Made by a program: the position numbers and the translations under genes. DNA of 58,357 nt from Akkermansiaceae bacterium (GTDB taxonomy: Bacteria > Verrucomicrobiota > Verrucomicrobiia > Verrucomicrobiales > Akkermansiaceae), in assembly GCA_903919975.1 (NCBI GenBank), contig CAIXKE010000009.1, forward strand, positions 1 through 58,357, written 5' to 3'. The notes beneath the pieces were generated by a model. It saw nothing but the letters and a program-made list of their open reading frames with translations. It did no database searches and had not been told where the DNA came from. Within the stretch, counting starts at the first letter, position 1. Each line of letters opens with the position of its first letter. Of this stretch, positions 51,039-58,357 are shown one piece after another.

Positions 51039-52589
51039 TCACGCGATGACTTTTCCCTCGAATTTTTCGAGGGCGGATTGGATGAGTGGGTCTTGGTGGA
51101 AATGATCTTCGACCGGTGGCGTAGGCGCTTTGGGCGCTTCGGGTGCAGGTTTTGGGGTGTTATTCCAAGGTGGCGCTTCTGGGGCGGCGACCGGCTCGGT
51201 GAATTCGGGTGCGGCTTCGATGAGTGAATCGAAGGCGGCGAAGCCGGAGACTGCGGGTTTGGGTTTCGCCGGGGCAATGGGTTCCGGAATCGGGGTTTGG
51301 GCGACGGGTGCGGGCTCCGGGGCGGGCTCGGGTTCGGGTTCGGGTTCGGTTTCTAAATGCGCGGGCTCTGGAGCTGTTGCGACGGATTTTTCGGCAGGTG
51401 GTGGTGTGGGAGTGCTGGGTGCTTGGAAGTCGTTGCTACCAGCGGAGGGGAGGAAATCCGCGCCACGGGTGAGGACTTTCAGGACATCGGTGATGCGGAC
51501 TTCGCCGAGGGTTTGGATGCACTTGATGACGCCGAGTTCGAAGTGGAGGCGTTTGTTGGTGGCCCATTTCATCCGGCTTTCCGTCTCTGCGAAGACATCG
51601 ATGGCGGCGAGGATGCGGTCTGGCGCGTAATCGGCGGCGGATTCGAGGAGTTTTTCCCAAAGGTTGGCGGGGATGCCATCGCCATCGGCGGTGGGGTCGA
51701 GCTTGGCGACGAGTAGGGCGCGCAGGCAGCCGATGAGTTCGCCGAGGAGTTGAGAGAGTTCGCGACCGCTTTCCGCTTCTTTTTGGATTAGGGAAAGTGC
51801 GGCCGGGGTGGCGCGGGCAAGCAGTTCGGAGGTGAGGGCTGCGACTTTTTCCCGCGAGGTGAAACCGAAGACATCAAGCACGTTTTCCTCGCTGATGTGA
51901 TCGCCACAAAAGGCGACGAGCTGGTCGAGCATCGATTGGGCGTCGCGCATGCCGCCATCGGCACCTTTCGCGATGGCCCAGGCGGCGGCAGCATCAAGGC
52001 TGATGCCTTCGATTCCGGCGATGTGTTGGAGGTGGGCGGCGATGGTTTCCGTGGGGATCGGGCGGAGGTCGAAGCGCTGGCAGCGTGATAGGATGGTGGG
52101 GAGGATTTTGTTAGGCTCGGTGGTGGCGAAGATGAATTTCACATGCGGCGGCGGTTCTTCGAGCGTCTTGAGTAAGGCGTTGAACGCCGCGTTCGAGAGC
52201 ATGTGAACTTCGTCGATGTAGTAGATTTTGAATTGGCCGCGGGCTGGGGCGAAGCGGACGGATTCGCGGAGATCGCGGACTTGTTCGACGCCATTGTTGG
52301 AGGCACCGTCGATTTCCAGCACATCGAGTGAGCGGCCTTCGGCGATCTCGATGCAGACGTCTTCCTCGGGGTCGAACTCGGCTTTCGGGCCGTCGGTGCA
52401 ATTCAGGGCCTTGGCGAGGATGCGGGCGGTGGAGGTTTTACCGGTACCGCGCGGGCCGACGAACAGATAGGCGTGGGCAAGGCGCTTTTGGGCGATCGCA
52501 TTGCGCAGTGTGCGGACGACGTGATCCTGACCGAGGACGTCGTTGAAGGTTTTGGGACGGTATTTGCGGGCGAAGACCTGGTAACTCAC
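51039..52589 (-). CDS. dnaX: DNA polymerase III subunit gamma/tau
   Basis: A 516-residue clamp-loader ATPase. It begins YQVFARKYRPKTFNDVLGQ, with Walker A GPRGTGKT at residues 45-52, the DEVHML Walker B near 123-128, and TTEPNKILPTILSRCQRFDLRPI as sensor-1/arginine-finger region. After the clamp-loader core the tail is rich in proline, glutamate and alanine, with the stretch PEPEPEPAPEPAP. The zinc-finger region is altered: C64 and C79 are kept, but the residues corresponding to E. coli C73 and C76 are Asp73 and Glu76. There is no obvious A-rich slippery site for gamma production. The toxin-antitoxin pair lies downstream. Confidence 0.96.
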   Translation of the reverse strand: MSYQVFARKYRPKTFNDVLGQDHVVRTLRNAIAQKRLAHAYLFVGPRGTGKTSTARILAKALNCTDGPKAEFDPEEDVCIEIAEGRSLDVLEIDGASNNGVEQVRDLRESVRFAPARGQFKIYYIDEVHMLSNAAFNALLKTLEEPPPHVKFIFATTEPNKILPTILSRCQRFDLRPIPTETIAAHLQHIAGIEGISLDAAAAWAIAKGADGGMRDAQSMLDQLVAFCGDHISEENVLDVFGFTSREKVAALTSELLARATPAALSLIQKEAESGRELSQLLGELIGCLRALLVAKLDPTADGDGIPANLWEKLLESAADYAPDRILAAIDVFAETESRMKWATNKRLHFELGVIKCIQTLGEVRITDVLKVLTRGADFLPSAGSNDFQAPSTPTPPPAEKSVATAPEPAHLETEPEPEPEPAPEPAPVAQTPIPEPIAPAKPKPAVSGFAAFDSLIEAAPEFTEPVAAPEAPPWNNTPKPAPEAPKAPTPPVEDHFHQDPLIQSALEKFEGKVIA

Positions 52590-52693
52590 GAGGGGGAGTG
52601 TAGGGATGCTGGCGAGTTTGTCATGGCTGAGTTTTAACGATTTTGAAAAATGCCGGGTTGGCGGACGCCGGAAATTCGCTAGCGTGCTGGTGT

Positions 52694-54226
52694 ATGAGAA
52701 TTTTGCGCGGGGCAGATCGACGAGACAAAAAAGGTTTTTCCTGGCTGGGCACTGGGTTTCTGGTGCTGGTATGCGGCTTGATCGCGCTGTGTTTTACGGG
52801 ATTTCCAGGCAAGGTGAAACGGGGGCTCAGGGAGATTTTCGCGCCGAGTCCGGTGGTAGTTGCTCCAGATGAGGAGGACATTCGGCGGCAGATCGAGTCG
52901 CGGTGGCGATCCGAGATGGAGCAAGAATTGGAACAGGAAATCGCCGCAATGAAGAAAGCGGCAGCGAAAAAAGCGGAAGAGGACGAAAAAAGTGCGCGTG
53001 AGACGCTTCCCGCGGAGCCGACCTTGGGCACGGTGACGGATGTGCGGAAATTGCGCTCCGGCATTCCATTCAAAACCGAGGTCATGATGGAGAAGGGCGG
53101 AATCGCATCGCAAGAACGGATCGATGATGCCAGTTACACCGCCACGTATCAACTGACGCTGCGGCTGCCGGTGCCCGCCAAAACGATGGCGGAGTTGGAG
53201 TCCTCGAGTCCTGGCTTGTCCAAGATGATTCCGGGTTTGCCCGCCATGATCGAAAAGGCCGAGGTTTCCGGTTGGTTCAATCAACTCTACAACAACAAGG
53301 CGGAACGGGTCCGCCGCGATGCTAACTCGCTCAACGAATTGCTGACCAAACACAATATCTATGACTGCGAGACGATCCTGCAACTGCGCTCCCCCGGCGG
53401 CCGCAAGATTTTCTTCATGCAATCGGAAATGGACGTGGTTTCCGATGGTTCTGATGGGGATCGTCTAGCGGAAATGCCCGACGAAATCGTCGATTCCTCC
53501 CACTACCAACCGTTCACCAGTTACGGTTGGCCGAAACAAGGCAAGACCCCGAATCCAATGATCGCCGGATGGGAAAAACGCCTGAACGGCGGCGAAATGG
53601 AACTCGCAGACAAGGCCACGACGGCAGAACGGAAAACTTGGCTCAAGAGCCGGATCGCTTACCTGAAACGCGGGATCGCGGATCTCAAGAGTCGCAGTTT
53701 CCTGATCGCTGAATACGATCCCTTCATTGTCATTCCGGTGAGCATCCTCACTTCGAGCGAGCCGTTTGCGCCGAAAGTCGGCGACTACGCGGTGGTGGCG
53801 CATGATCAGAAACTCTACCCGGCGATCGTCGGCGATGGCGGGCCGACCTTCAAAGTGGGTGAGGCTTCGCTGCGGATGGCGCGCGAGTTGAATCCCAAGT
53901 CCTCGCCCTACAGCCGCCCGGTCTCTGATTTGAAAGTCACGTATTTGGTGTTTCCGGGCAGCAGTGAGGCCAAAAAAGGCCCGCCGGATTACGAAAAATG
54001 GCGGCAGCGCTGCCATGATCTGCTCGGGGAAATCGGCGGGATCGGTGAGGGCTACCAACTCCATTTGTGGCAGGATACCTTGCCGAAACCGGCAGCCGCG
54101 TTGCCATTGGTGCCATCGGTGCCGCCAGCGCCAGCAGTTGTTACTCCTCCTCCAGCATCCGGCGCGTCCGCTCCCGCTGCAACGCCGCAATCACCCGCAG
54201 CAATAGCACCAAGCAAATCACCGTGA
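52694..54226 (+). CDS. Membrane-anchored protein with C-terminal GH75 chitosanase-like domain
   Basis: Start placed at ATG 52694, before a hydrophobic helix (about residues 17-36); 510 residues. A coiled coil of charged residues follows ([20 protein letters not shown]). Residues about 350-435 resemble family GH75: [21 protein letters not shown], with Asp381, and [14 protein letters not shown], with Glu390. The nine-residue Asp-to-Glu spacing and the ending [10 protein letters not shown] agree with the catalytic pair I recall for fungal GH75 chitosanases. A proline/alanine-rich tail ends the protein. The middle part (about 100-340) has no recognised domain. It could cleave amino-sugar polymers such as chitosan, or peptidoglycan-like glycan. 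Confidence 0.75.
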   Translation: MRILRGADRRDKKGFSWLGTGFLVLVCGLIALCFTGFPGKVKRGLREIFAPSPVVVAPDEEDIRRQIESRWRSEMEQELEQEIAAMKKAAAKKAEEDEKSARETLPAEPTLGTVTDVRKLRSGIPFKTEVMMEKGGIASQERIDDASYTATYQLTLRLPVPAKTMAELESSSPGLSKMIPGLPAMIEKAEVSGWFNQLYNNKAERVRRDANSLNELLTKHNIYDCETILQLRSPGGRKIFFMQSEMDVVSDGSDGDRLAEMPDEIVDSSHYQPFTSYGWPKQGKTPNPMIAGWEKRLNGGEMELADKATTAERKTWLKSRIAYLKRGIADLKSRSFLIAEYDPFIVIPVSILTSSEPFAPKVGDYAVVAHDQKLYPAIVGDGGPTFKVGEASLRMARELNPKSSPYSRPVSDLKVTYLVFPGSSEAKKGPPDYEKWRQRCHDLLGEIGGIGEGYQLHLWQDTLPKPAAALPLVPSVPPAPAVVTPPPASGASAPAATPQSPAAIAPSKSP

Positions 54227-54518
54227 CCCCGAGTTCCATCGCCGGGGCCGGGCCTCGCTCGCCCTCGCCAGCGAGGGATTTCACGAAATCCGGAATGTTG
54301 GCCAGTCCGCGTGCCGCGCCGAGCAAGGCCAACACGCCGGCCCCGATGATGCCGTGCCACTTCATTTTCAGCGAAAACAAGCCGCAGATGATGATGCCGC
54401 CGCCGAGCGTGAGCGTGCCTTGAAGAAATGCGAGCGCGTCATTTCTCTCCAGAAACTGCATGGCGACCCACCCGAGGATCAACATCAACGTGCCACTGAA
54501 AAAGATTTGGAAGCGCAT
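54141..54518 (-). CDS. Small membrane protein of unknown function
   Basis: A 125-residue protein with about three to four predicted membrane helices (about residues 5-20, 30-50, 56-72 and 92-110) and a charged C-terminus ([13 protein letters not shown]). No family was recognised. Its 3' end overlaps the last 86 bp of the GH75 gene on the opposite strand, so one of the two ends may be less constrained. Hydrophobic periodicity and start sequence make it look like a real gene. Confidence 0.65.
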   Translation of the reverse strand: MRFQIFFSGTLMLILGWVAMQFLERNDALAFLQGTLTLGGGIIICGLFSLKMKWHGIIGAGVLALLGAARGLANIPDFVKSLAGEGERGPAPAMELGVTVICLVLLLRVIAALQRERTRRMLEEE

Positions 54519-54618
54519 GGCGGGATGCTGCCAAGCCCGGCCACGCGGAGCAAGCGCTGCCTCGATGAGACAGCATGCGGGGTTTACAAGCGGTCCGGAT
54601 GGTCCAGACTTCTCGCGT

Positions 54619-55455
54619 ATGACTCATCTCTGGTGCAACGGGCAGTGGTTCGATCCACTGGATTTTTCGGCATCGCCGACCGATCGAGGGCTGATCCTTG
54701 GTCTCGGTTTGTTTGAAACGATTTTGGCGATCGATGGGGAGCCGATTCTCGCCGAGCTCCACCTGGCCCGCCTCCGCGCAAGCTGCAAGCAGCTCGGTTG
54801 GCGATTCGAATACCCCGACATTCGGGACACCATGGTCGCATTGACCCAGCGCAACCAATTCACCGTTGGCCGGGCGCGGATCAGGCTCGCGATCTCTGCT
54901 GGAAGCGGCGTGTTTCACGATCTTGCGCTGGGCGCGGATCACATCATTTGGATGACGGCTGCCCAGGCGGCGGAGCTCCCGCCCTCGACGAGCGCCAATC
55001 TCTCCCTTTGGCGGCGAAACGAGCACTCCGCTCTCGCGGGATTGAAGTGTGCCTCCTATGCGGAAAACCTCGTGGCTCTTGAACACGCGGTTCGCCTTGG
55101 ATTTGAAGAGACGATCTTTCTCAACACGGCGGGAAACGTCTGCGAGGCTTCCACCTCCAATGTTTTTTTGGTGAAAAACGGCACGCTCCACACCCCCACT
55201 TTGGCATCGGGCTGCCTGCCCGGTATCACTCGTGCCATGGTGATCGAGATGGCCGAAAAACTTGGAATTCCCTCTGCTGTGCGGGATATCACGGCGGAGG
55301 AACTCCACCATGCCGACGAATTGTTCCTGACCTCCTCGATCCGCGGGGTGATGGCTATTTCCCGCTTCGAGCAAAGATCCCTCACGCCCGGTCCCGTCAC
55401 CCACCTCATTGGCAAGGCTTGGAATGATGGGTTGGTGCGTAAGAACGCCACCTGA
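54619..55455 (+). CDS. Class IV aminotransferase (aminodeoxychorismate lyase/branched-chain aminotransferase type)
   Basis: Start placed at ATG 54619 (THLWCNGQWFDPLDF), matching the family N-terminus; 278 residues. A PLP-dependent fold-type IV enzyme. GLKCASYAENLVALEHA supplies the Schiff-base lysine, and AGNVCEASTSNVFLVKNGTLHTP matches the conserved EG/E-A-x-x-SN-F segment, followed by CLPGITRAMVIEMA, typical of PabC and related enzymes. An upstream frame extends to 54460 but lacks family similarity. The exact reaction (aminodeoxychorismate lyase or transaminase) cannot be decided from the sequence alone. Confidence 0.87.
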   Translation: MTHLWCNGQWFDPLDFSASPTDRGLILGLGLFETILAIDGEPILAELHLARLRASCKQLGWRFEYPDIRDTMVALTQRNQFTVGRARIRLAISAGSGVFHDLALGADHIIWMTAAQAAELPPSTSANLSLWRRNEHSALAGLKCASYAENLVALEHAVRLGFEETIFLNTAGNVCEASTSNVFLVKNGTLHTPTLASGCLPGITRAMVIEMAEKLGIPSAVRDITAEELHHADELFLTSSIRGVMAISRFEQRSLTPGPVTHLIGKAWNDGLVRKNAT

Positions 55456-55525
55456 CGGCACGTTTTAACATTGAAACACCTCACGTTTTTCCGCAATCTC
55501 CCTTCGTCTAACCACCACTACCATC

Positions 55526-56569
55526 ATGTCACGACCTGTCACACTCTTCACCGGCCAGTGGGCTGATCTTCCACTCGAAAAACTCGCGCCGCTCGCTTAC
55601 GAAATGGGCTATGACGGTCTCGAGCTCGCCTGTTGGGGCGATCATTTCGACGTCGATGCCGCCGTTTCCAGCAAATCCTACGTGAAGGAAAAATGGGAAC
55701 TGCTCTCGGATAACGGCCTCACTTGTTATGCCATCTCCAACCACCTCGTCGGCCAAGCTGTCTGCGATATCATCGATGAGCGCCACAAGGCGATCCTCGC
55801 ACCCGATATCTGGGGCGATGGCGATCCGGAAGGGGTCCGCAAACGCGCGGCTAAAAAAATGATCACCACCGGCAAGGCGGCTCGTGCATTGTTCAACGCC
55901 AAGCCCGCACGCGACGGCGCGGATGACTTCCCGGCGGTCGTCAATGGCTTCACCGGTTCCTCCATCTGGCATTCGATTTATGCCTTTCCCCCGACCACGC
56001 AGGAGTATTATGAAAAAGGCTTCAAAGACTTCGCCAAGCGCTGGTTGCCGATTCTTGATGCTTATGAAAAAGTGAATGTGAACTTCGCGCTGGAAGTTCA
56101 CCCGACCGAGATCGCCTTTGATATCGCATCGGCCAAGCGCGCTTTGGCGGCGGTGGGCCATCACAAGCGTTTCGGTTTCAACTACGATCCCTCACACCTC
56201 GGCTATCAGGGCGTGGACTATGTGAAGTTCATCCGGGAATTCGCCGAGCGCATCTATCATGTTCACATGAAGGACGCATGGTGGGGTCACGGTGATGGCT
56301 CGGTCGGCGTTTTTGGCGGACACACGGATTTCGGCGACGCCCGTCGGTTCTGGGATTTCCGTTCACCGGGTCGTGGCGACATCGAGTTTGAGGACATCAT
56401 CGTGGCGCTGAATGACATCGGCTATCACGGCCCGCTTTCAGTCGAGTGGGAGGACATCCGCATGGACCGTGTGCACGGCGGATCGGAAGCCGCGTGCTTT
56501 GTCCGCAGCTTGGATTTCCCCGTCAGCGGCATCGCCTTCGATTCGGCCTTCGATAAATCGAAACAATAA
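55526..56569 (+). CDS. Sugar phosphate isomerase/epimerase (xylose-isomerase-like TIM barrel)
   Basis: A 347-residue enzyme. It starts [33 protein letters not shown], the typical opening of AP-endonuclease-2/xylose-isomerase-like barrels. Metal-site residues are visible in [13 protein letters not shown] (Glu), [12 protein letters not shown] (Asp), [10 protein letters not shown] (His) and LSVEWED (Glu). These enzymes interconvert keto and aldo sugars or epimerise them; the substrate is not evident. It is convergent with the aldolase gene, 4 bp apart. Confidence 0.88.
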   Translation: MSRPVTLFTGQWADLPLEKLAPLAYEMGYDGLELACWGDHFDVDAAVSSKSYVKEKWELLSDNGLTCYAISNHLVGQAVCDIIDERHKAILAPDIWGDGDPEGVRKRAAKKMITTGKAARALFNAKPARDGADDFPAVVNGFTGSSIWHSIYAFPPTTQEYYEKGFKDFAKRWLPILDAYEKVNVNFALEVHPTEIAFDIASAKRALAAVGHHKRFGFNYDPSHLGYQGVDYVKFIREFAERIYHVHMKDAWWGHGDGSVGVFGGHTDFGDARRFWDFRSPGRGDIEFEDIIVALNDIGYHGPLSVEWEDIRMDRVHGGSEAACFVRSLDFPVSGIAFDSAFDKSKQ

Positions 56570-56573
56570 TCGC

Positions 56574-57854
56574 TCAGGCCAGGAACGCCTGGATCAATTC
56601 ATCAATCACTTCGTCGCCCATGGGGCGGACTTCGCCGAGCGAAGTGCTGAGAATCACTGCTTCTGCGGTGGACTCCAGCACTTCCAGGCGATCGAAGGCG
56701 TCGAGAATCGTGGTGCCGAGCACCAGCGCGCAATCGTTTTCGATCAGGCAAATCGGAAACTCCGGGGTCATCGATTCCGCAATTTTCTCCGGTGCATGAT
56801 AGACCCACGAGAATGGCAGGACTGCAACGTCGCGCAGGAAAATGTAGCTCTCGGGAATCGTTCGGGTGTCGAGTTTTTGGTGCGATGCGGAAAACGCCGT
56901 GGCATTCACCGGAGTGGCGTTGACGATCGCGCTGATTTTCGGGTGACGTTGATAGATCAACTGGTGGAGCTTCCATGCGCGGCTGGGGCGGGTGCCTCGC
57001 TCACAGCGGCCATGGCAAATGAGTGAGAGCTGGTCGGGCGAGATGGTGGCGCGATCGACGAGCTGGGTGCTGATGAGAAACGAGGATTCGTCCACGCGCA
57101 CCGAGAAGCTGCCGGCATTGGCGGTGAGCAGGCGTTGGTGGTATCCGCGGCGGATGAAATCGCACAATTCGTGGCGCAGTGAACGTTCCTCGCTGGTGGC
57201 TGGGCTTGGATCAAATTCCTCAAGCCCGGGTCCATCATCGCGACCGCTTGCGAGCTGCTCGTCCGTGAGGTAGCGTACCTCGCCCAGCGCGCGGGCCTTG
57301 ACCACGGTTTTTGCCACGAATTCCAGCGTCTCGAAGCGGCGGAAAGCATCCGGGAAGTCCACGCCCGCGACGACGACGCCATGGTTTTCCAGCATCACGC
57401 AATCATGGCCGGCGGCGAACACCTCGGCGATGCGCTCACCTAACAAATCACTGCCGGGCAGGGCGTATGGCGCGAAGCCGACCTCGCCGCAAACCGCGCG
57501 GGCTTTTGAAAAAAGCCGGGTGTCGGGTGATTGGCCGCAAATGCTGAAGGCAACCAAGGCCACCGGATGGGCGTGAACGATGGCCTTGAGATCCGGCCGT
57601 TGTTGATAGATCCGGAGGTGGAAGGGAAACTCGGATGATGGTTTGTGGCGACCCTCGATGCGGCCATCCGGAAAGACCCGGACGATGTCATCCACGCGGA
57701 GAGCGCCCTTGTCCACACGCGCCGGGGTGATCCAAATCGACCCATCTTCATCGCGAATTGAAAGATTGCCACCTGAGGTGGTGGTCATCCGGTATTGATA
57801 GATCCGGACCATCGCTTGGACCAGGCGCTCCGCAGGGTGGGTGATATCACGCAT
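56574..57854 (-). CDS. Tandem-domain class II aldolase/adducin-like protein with degenerate second domain
   Basis: A 426-residue protein that consists of two class II aldolase folds. Domain 1 (about 1-205) has RMTTTSGGNLSIR, the zinc ligands His94 and His96 in IVHAHP, and His158 in ENHGVVVAG, so it should be active on a sugar-phosphate substrate. Domain 2 (about 225-420) repeats the layout (RLLTANAGSFSVR), but the matching positions are Asn312 and Thr314 (IVNATP) and Asp374 (ENDC), so the zinc site is lost. It could be a structural or regulatory pseudo-domain. The convergent isomerase gene next to it suggests a shared sugar pathway. Confidence 0.85.
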   Translation of the reverse strand: MRDITHPAERLVQAMVRIYQYRMTTTSGGNLSIRDEDGSIWITPARVDKGALRVDDIVRVFPDGRIEGRHKPSSEFPFHLRIYQQRPDLKAIVHAHPVALVAFSICGQSPDTRLFSKARAVCGEVGFAPYALPGSDLLGERIAEVFAAGHDCVMLENHGVVVAGVDFPDAFRRFETLEFVAKTVVKARALGEVRYLTDEQLASGRDDGPGLEEFDPSPATSEERSLRHELCDFIRRGYHQRLLTANAGSFSVRVDESSFLISTQLVDRATISPDQLSLICHGRCERGTRPSRAWKLHQLIYQRHPKISAIVNATPVNATAFSASHQKLDTRTIPESYIFLRDVAVLPFSWVYHAPEKIAESMTPEFPICLIENDCALVLGTTILDAFDRLEVLESTAEAVILSTSLGEVRPMGDEVIDELIQAFLA

Positions 57855-57927
57855 AAGGCGGACAGATTGATGCGGACTCCGTGCCGGGTCAAGCGAGGGC
57901 GGATTTCAATTTGCCTGTGTAGCGGAA

Positions 57928-58239
57928 ATGGTGGAAAGTCTCATCGGAGGTCTTATGATCAGTTTGCCGGAAATGCATTCCCGTATTTTTTCGCTTCGGG
58001 TTGGATTGGACGCCTGCGGGACCCGAGCGGAGTTTGATAGCATGGGGGAGATTCAGGTTCCTGCGAATCGTTATTGGGGCGCGCAGACGCAGCGCAGTCT
58101 CGAACATTTCAACATCGGCGGTGATCGGATGCCGTTGGAGGTTTATCGCGCCTATGGTTTCCTGAAACATGCTGCGGCGATCGTGAACACGCGTTTCGGC
58201 CGGATGCCGGAGTGGAGGAAGCGGATTTTTTTCCGTTAA
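57928..58239 (+). pseudogene. fumC: Truncated class II fumarase (fumC) N-terminal fragment
   Basis: The translation contains RAEFDSMGEIQVPANRYWGA and QTQRSLEHFNIGGDRMPLE followed by KHAAAIVNTRFGRMPEW, the first ~65 residues of a class II fumarate hydratase. It then ends in RKRIFFR and a stop (58239). The downstream sequence has no fumarase motif such as GSGTQSNMN in any frame, so this is a truncated remnant and not a simple frameshift. The octamer CGTTAAAA is tandemly duplicated at 58234-58249, at the point of truncation. An intact fumarase gene, if present, must lie elsewhere. Confidence 0.82.
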
Positions 58240-58270
58240 AACGTTAAAATGGATTGGTGCTGGTTGATCG

Positions 58271-58290
58271 GGCGATGTTCCGACATCGCC
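58271..58290. terminator. 8-bp perfect hairpin after the fumC remnant
   Basis: GGCGATGT (58271-58278) and ACATCGCC (58283-58290) form a stem with loop TCCG, followed by TGTTT. It may be a terminator of the preceding transcript or a dispersed palindrome. Confidence 0.4.
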
Positions 58291-58322
58291 TGTTTGGAAT
58301 TGAATTCAAACCAACCAACACC

Positions 58323-58357
58323 ATGAACTATCACACAGGGACAAAGGCACCGGCGCA
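58323..58357 (+). CDS. Possible start of a gene running off the window
   Basis: ATG at 58323 opens a frame (MNYHTGTKAPA) that continues to the window edge. Eleven codons are too few to judge, and no ribosome-binding site is evident. Confidence 0.25.
   Translation, partial: MNYHTGTKAPA

Noticed and set aside
1..58357. CRISPR arrays and rRNA genes
   Set aside because: No regularly spaced repeats with unique spacers and no conserved rRNA segments were seen on either strand.

Overview
The window looks like the chromosome of a verrucomicrobial (PVC-group) bacterium. The signs are a sigma/FecR-LamG/planctomycete-cytochrome/DUF1501 cassette, an autotransporter-repeat protein with a PEP-CTERM tail, several discoidin-like (F5/8C) domains, PVC-type paralogues, weak Shine-Dalgarno sequences, and fairly GC-rich genes with AT-rich spacers. 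No rRNA and no CRISPR array was seen; there is one tRNA. Identifications rest on reading motifs and family patterns by eye; no database search was run.

Region 1 (1-9.2 kb): an ECF sigma factor, its membrane FecR-LamG partner, a DUF1549/DUF1553 cytochrome-like protein, a DUF1501 protein and a membrane c-type cytochrome/LRR protein lie in one direction. The cassette is bracketed by two near-identical 176-bp direct repeats. The left copy abuts a frameshifted transposase remnant. The right copy sits inside a 444-bp segment bounded by perfect 15-bp inverted repeats (MITE-like).

Region 2 (9.2-26.5 kb): a secreted polysaccharide-degradation locus. It holds a PEP-CTERM autotransporter-repeat protein, a lysozyme-like secreted protein, three GH29 alpha-L-fucosidases (two of them a recent tandem duplication), a six-hairpin glycosidase, an alpha/beta-hydrolase esterase, and two paralogous ~950-residue secreted proteins of unrecognised family that bracket the fucosidases. 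Together they suggest breakdown of a fucosylated, possibly acetylated, glycan. The two large paralogues are the best candidates for new carbohydrate-active enzymes.

Region 3 (27-36.5 kb): tRNA-Arg(CCG); a GldF/GldG/DUF4340 ABC-export-like operon without its ATPase; a ferritin-like (DUF455) plus ATP-grasp fusion protein of unknown role; LD-carboxypeptidase; and rplQ-rpoA with a structured leader.

Region 4 (36.7-58.4 kb): mainly housekeeping and regulation. It contains a small AP2-like protein, a DNA photolyase, a TonB receptor under a cobalamin riboswitch, panD, two lipoproteins, a STAS/RsbU-type pair, aminopeptidase P, a NarL-type two-component system whose sensor has discoidin-like domains, an MFS transporter, ybaB, a toxin-antitoxin pair, dnaX with an altered zinc-finger, a GH75 chitosanase-like protein, a class IV aminotransferase, a sugar-phosphate isomerase, a two-domain class II aldolase whose second domain has lost its metal site, and a truncated fumarase gene at the right edge.
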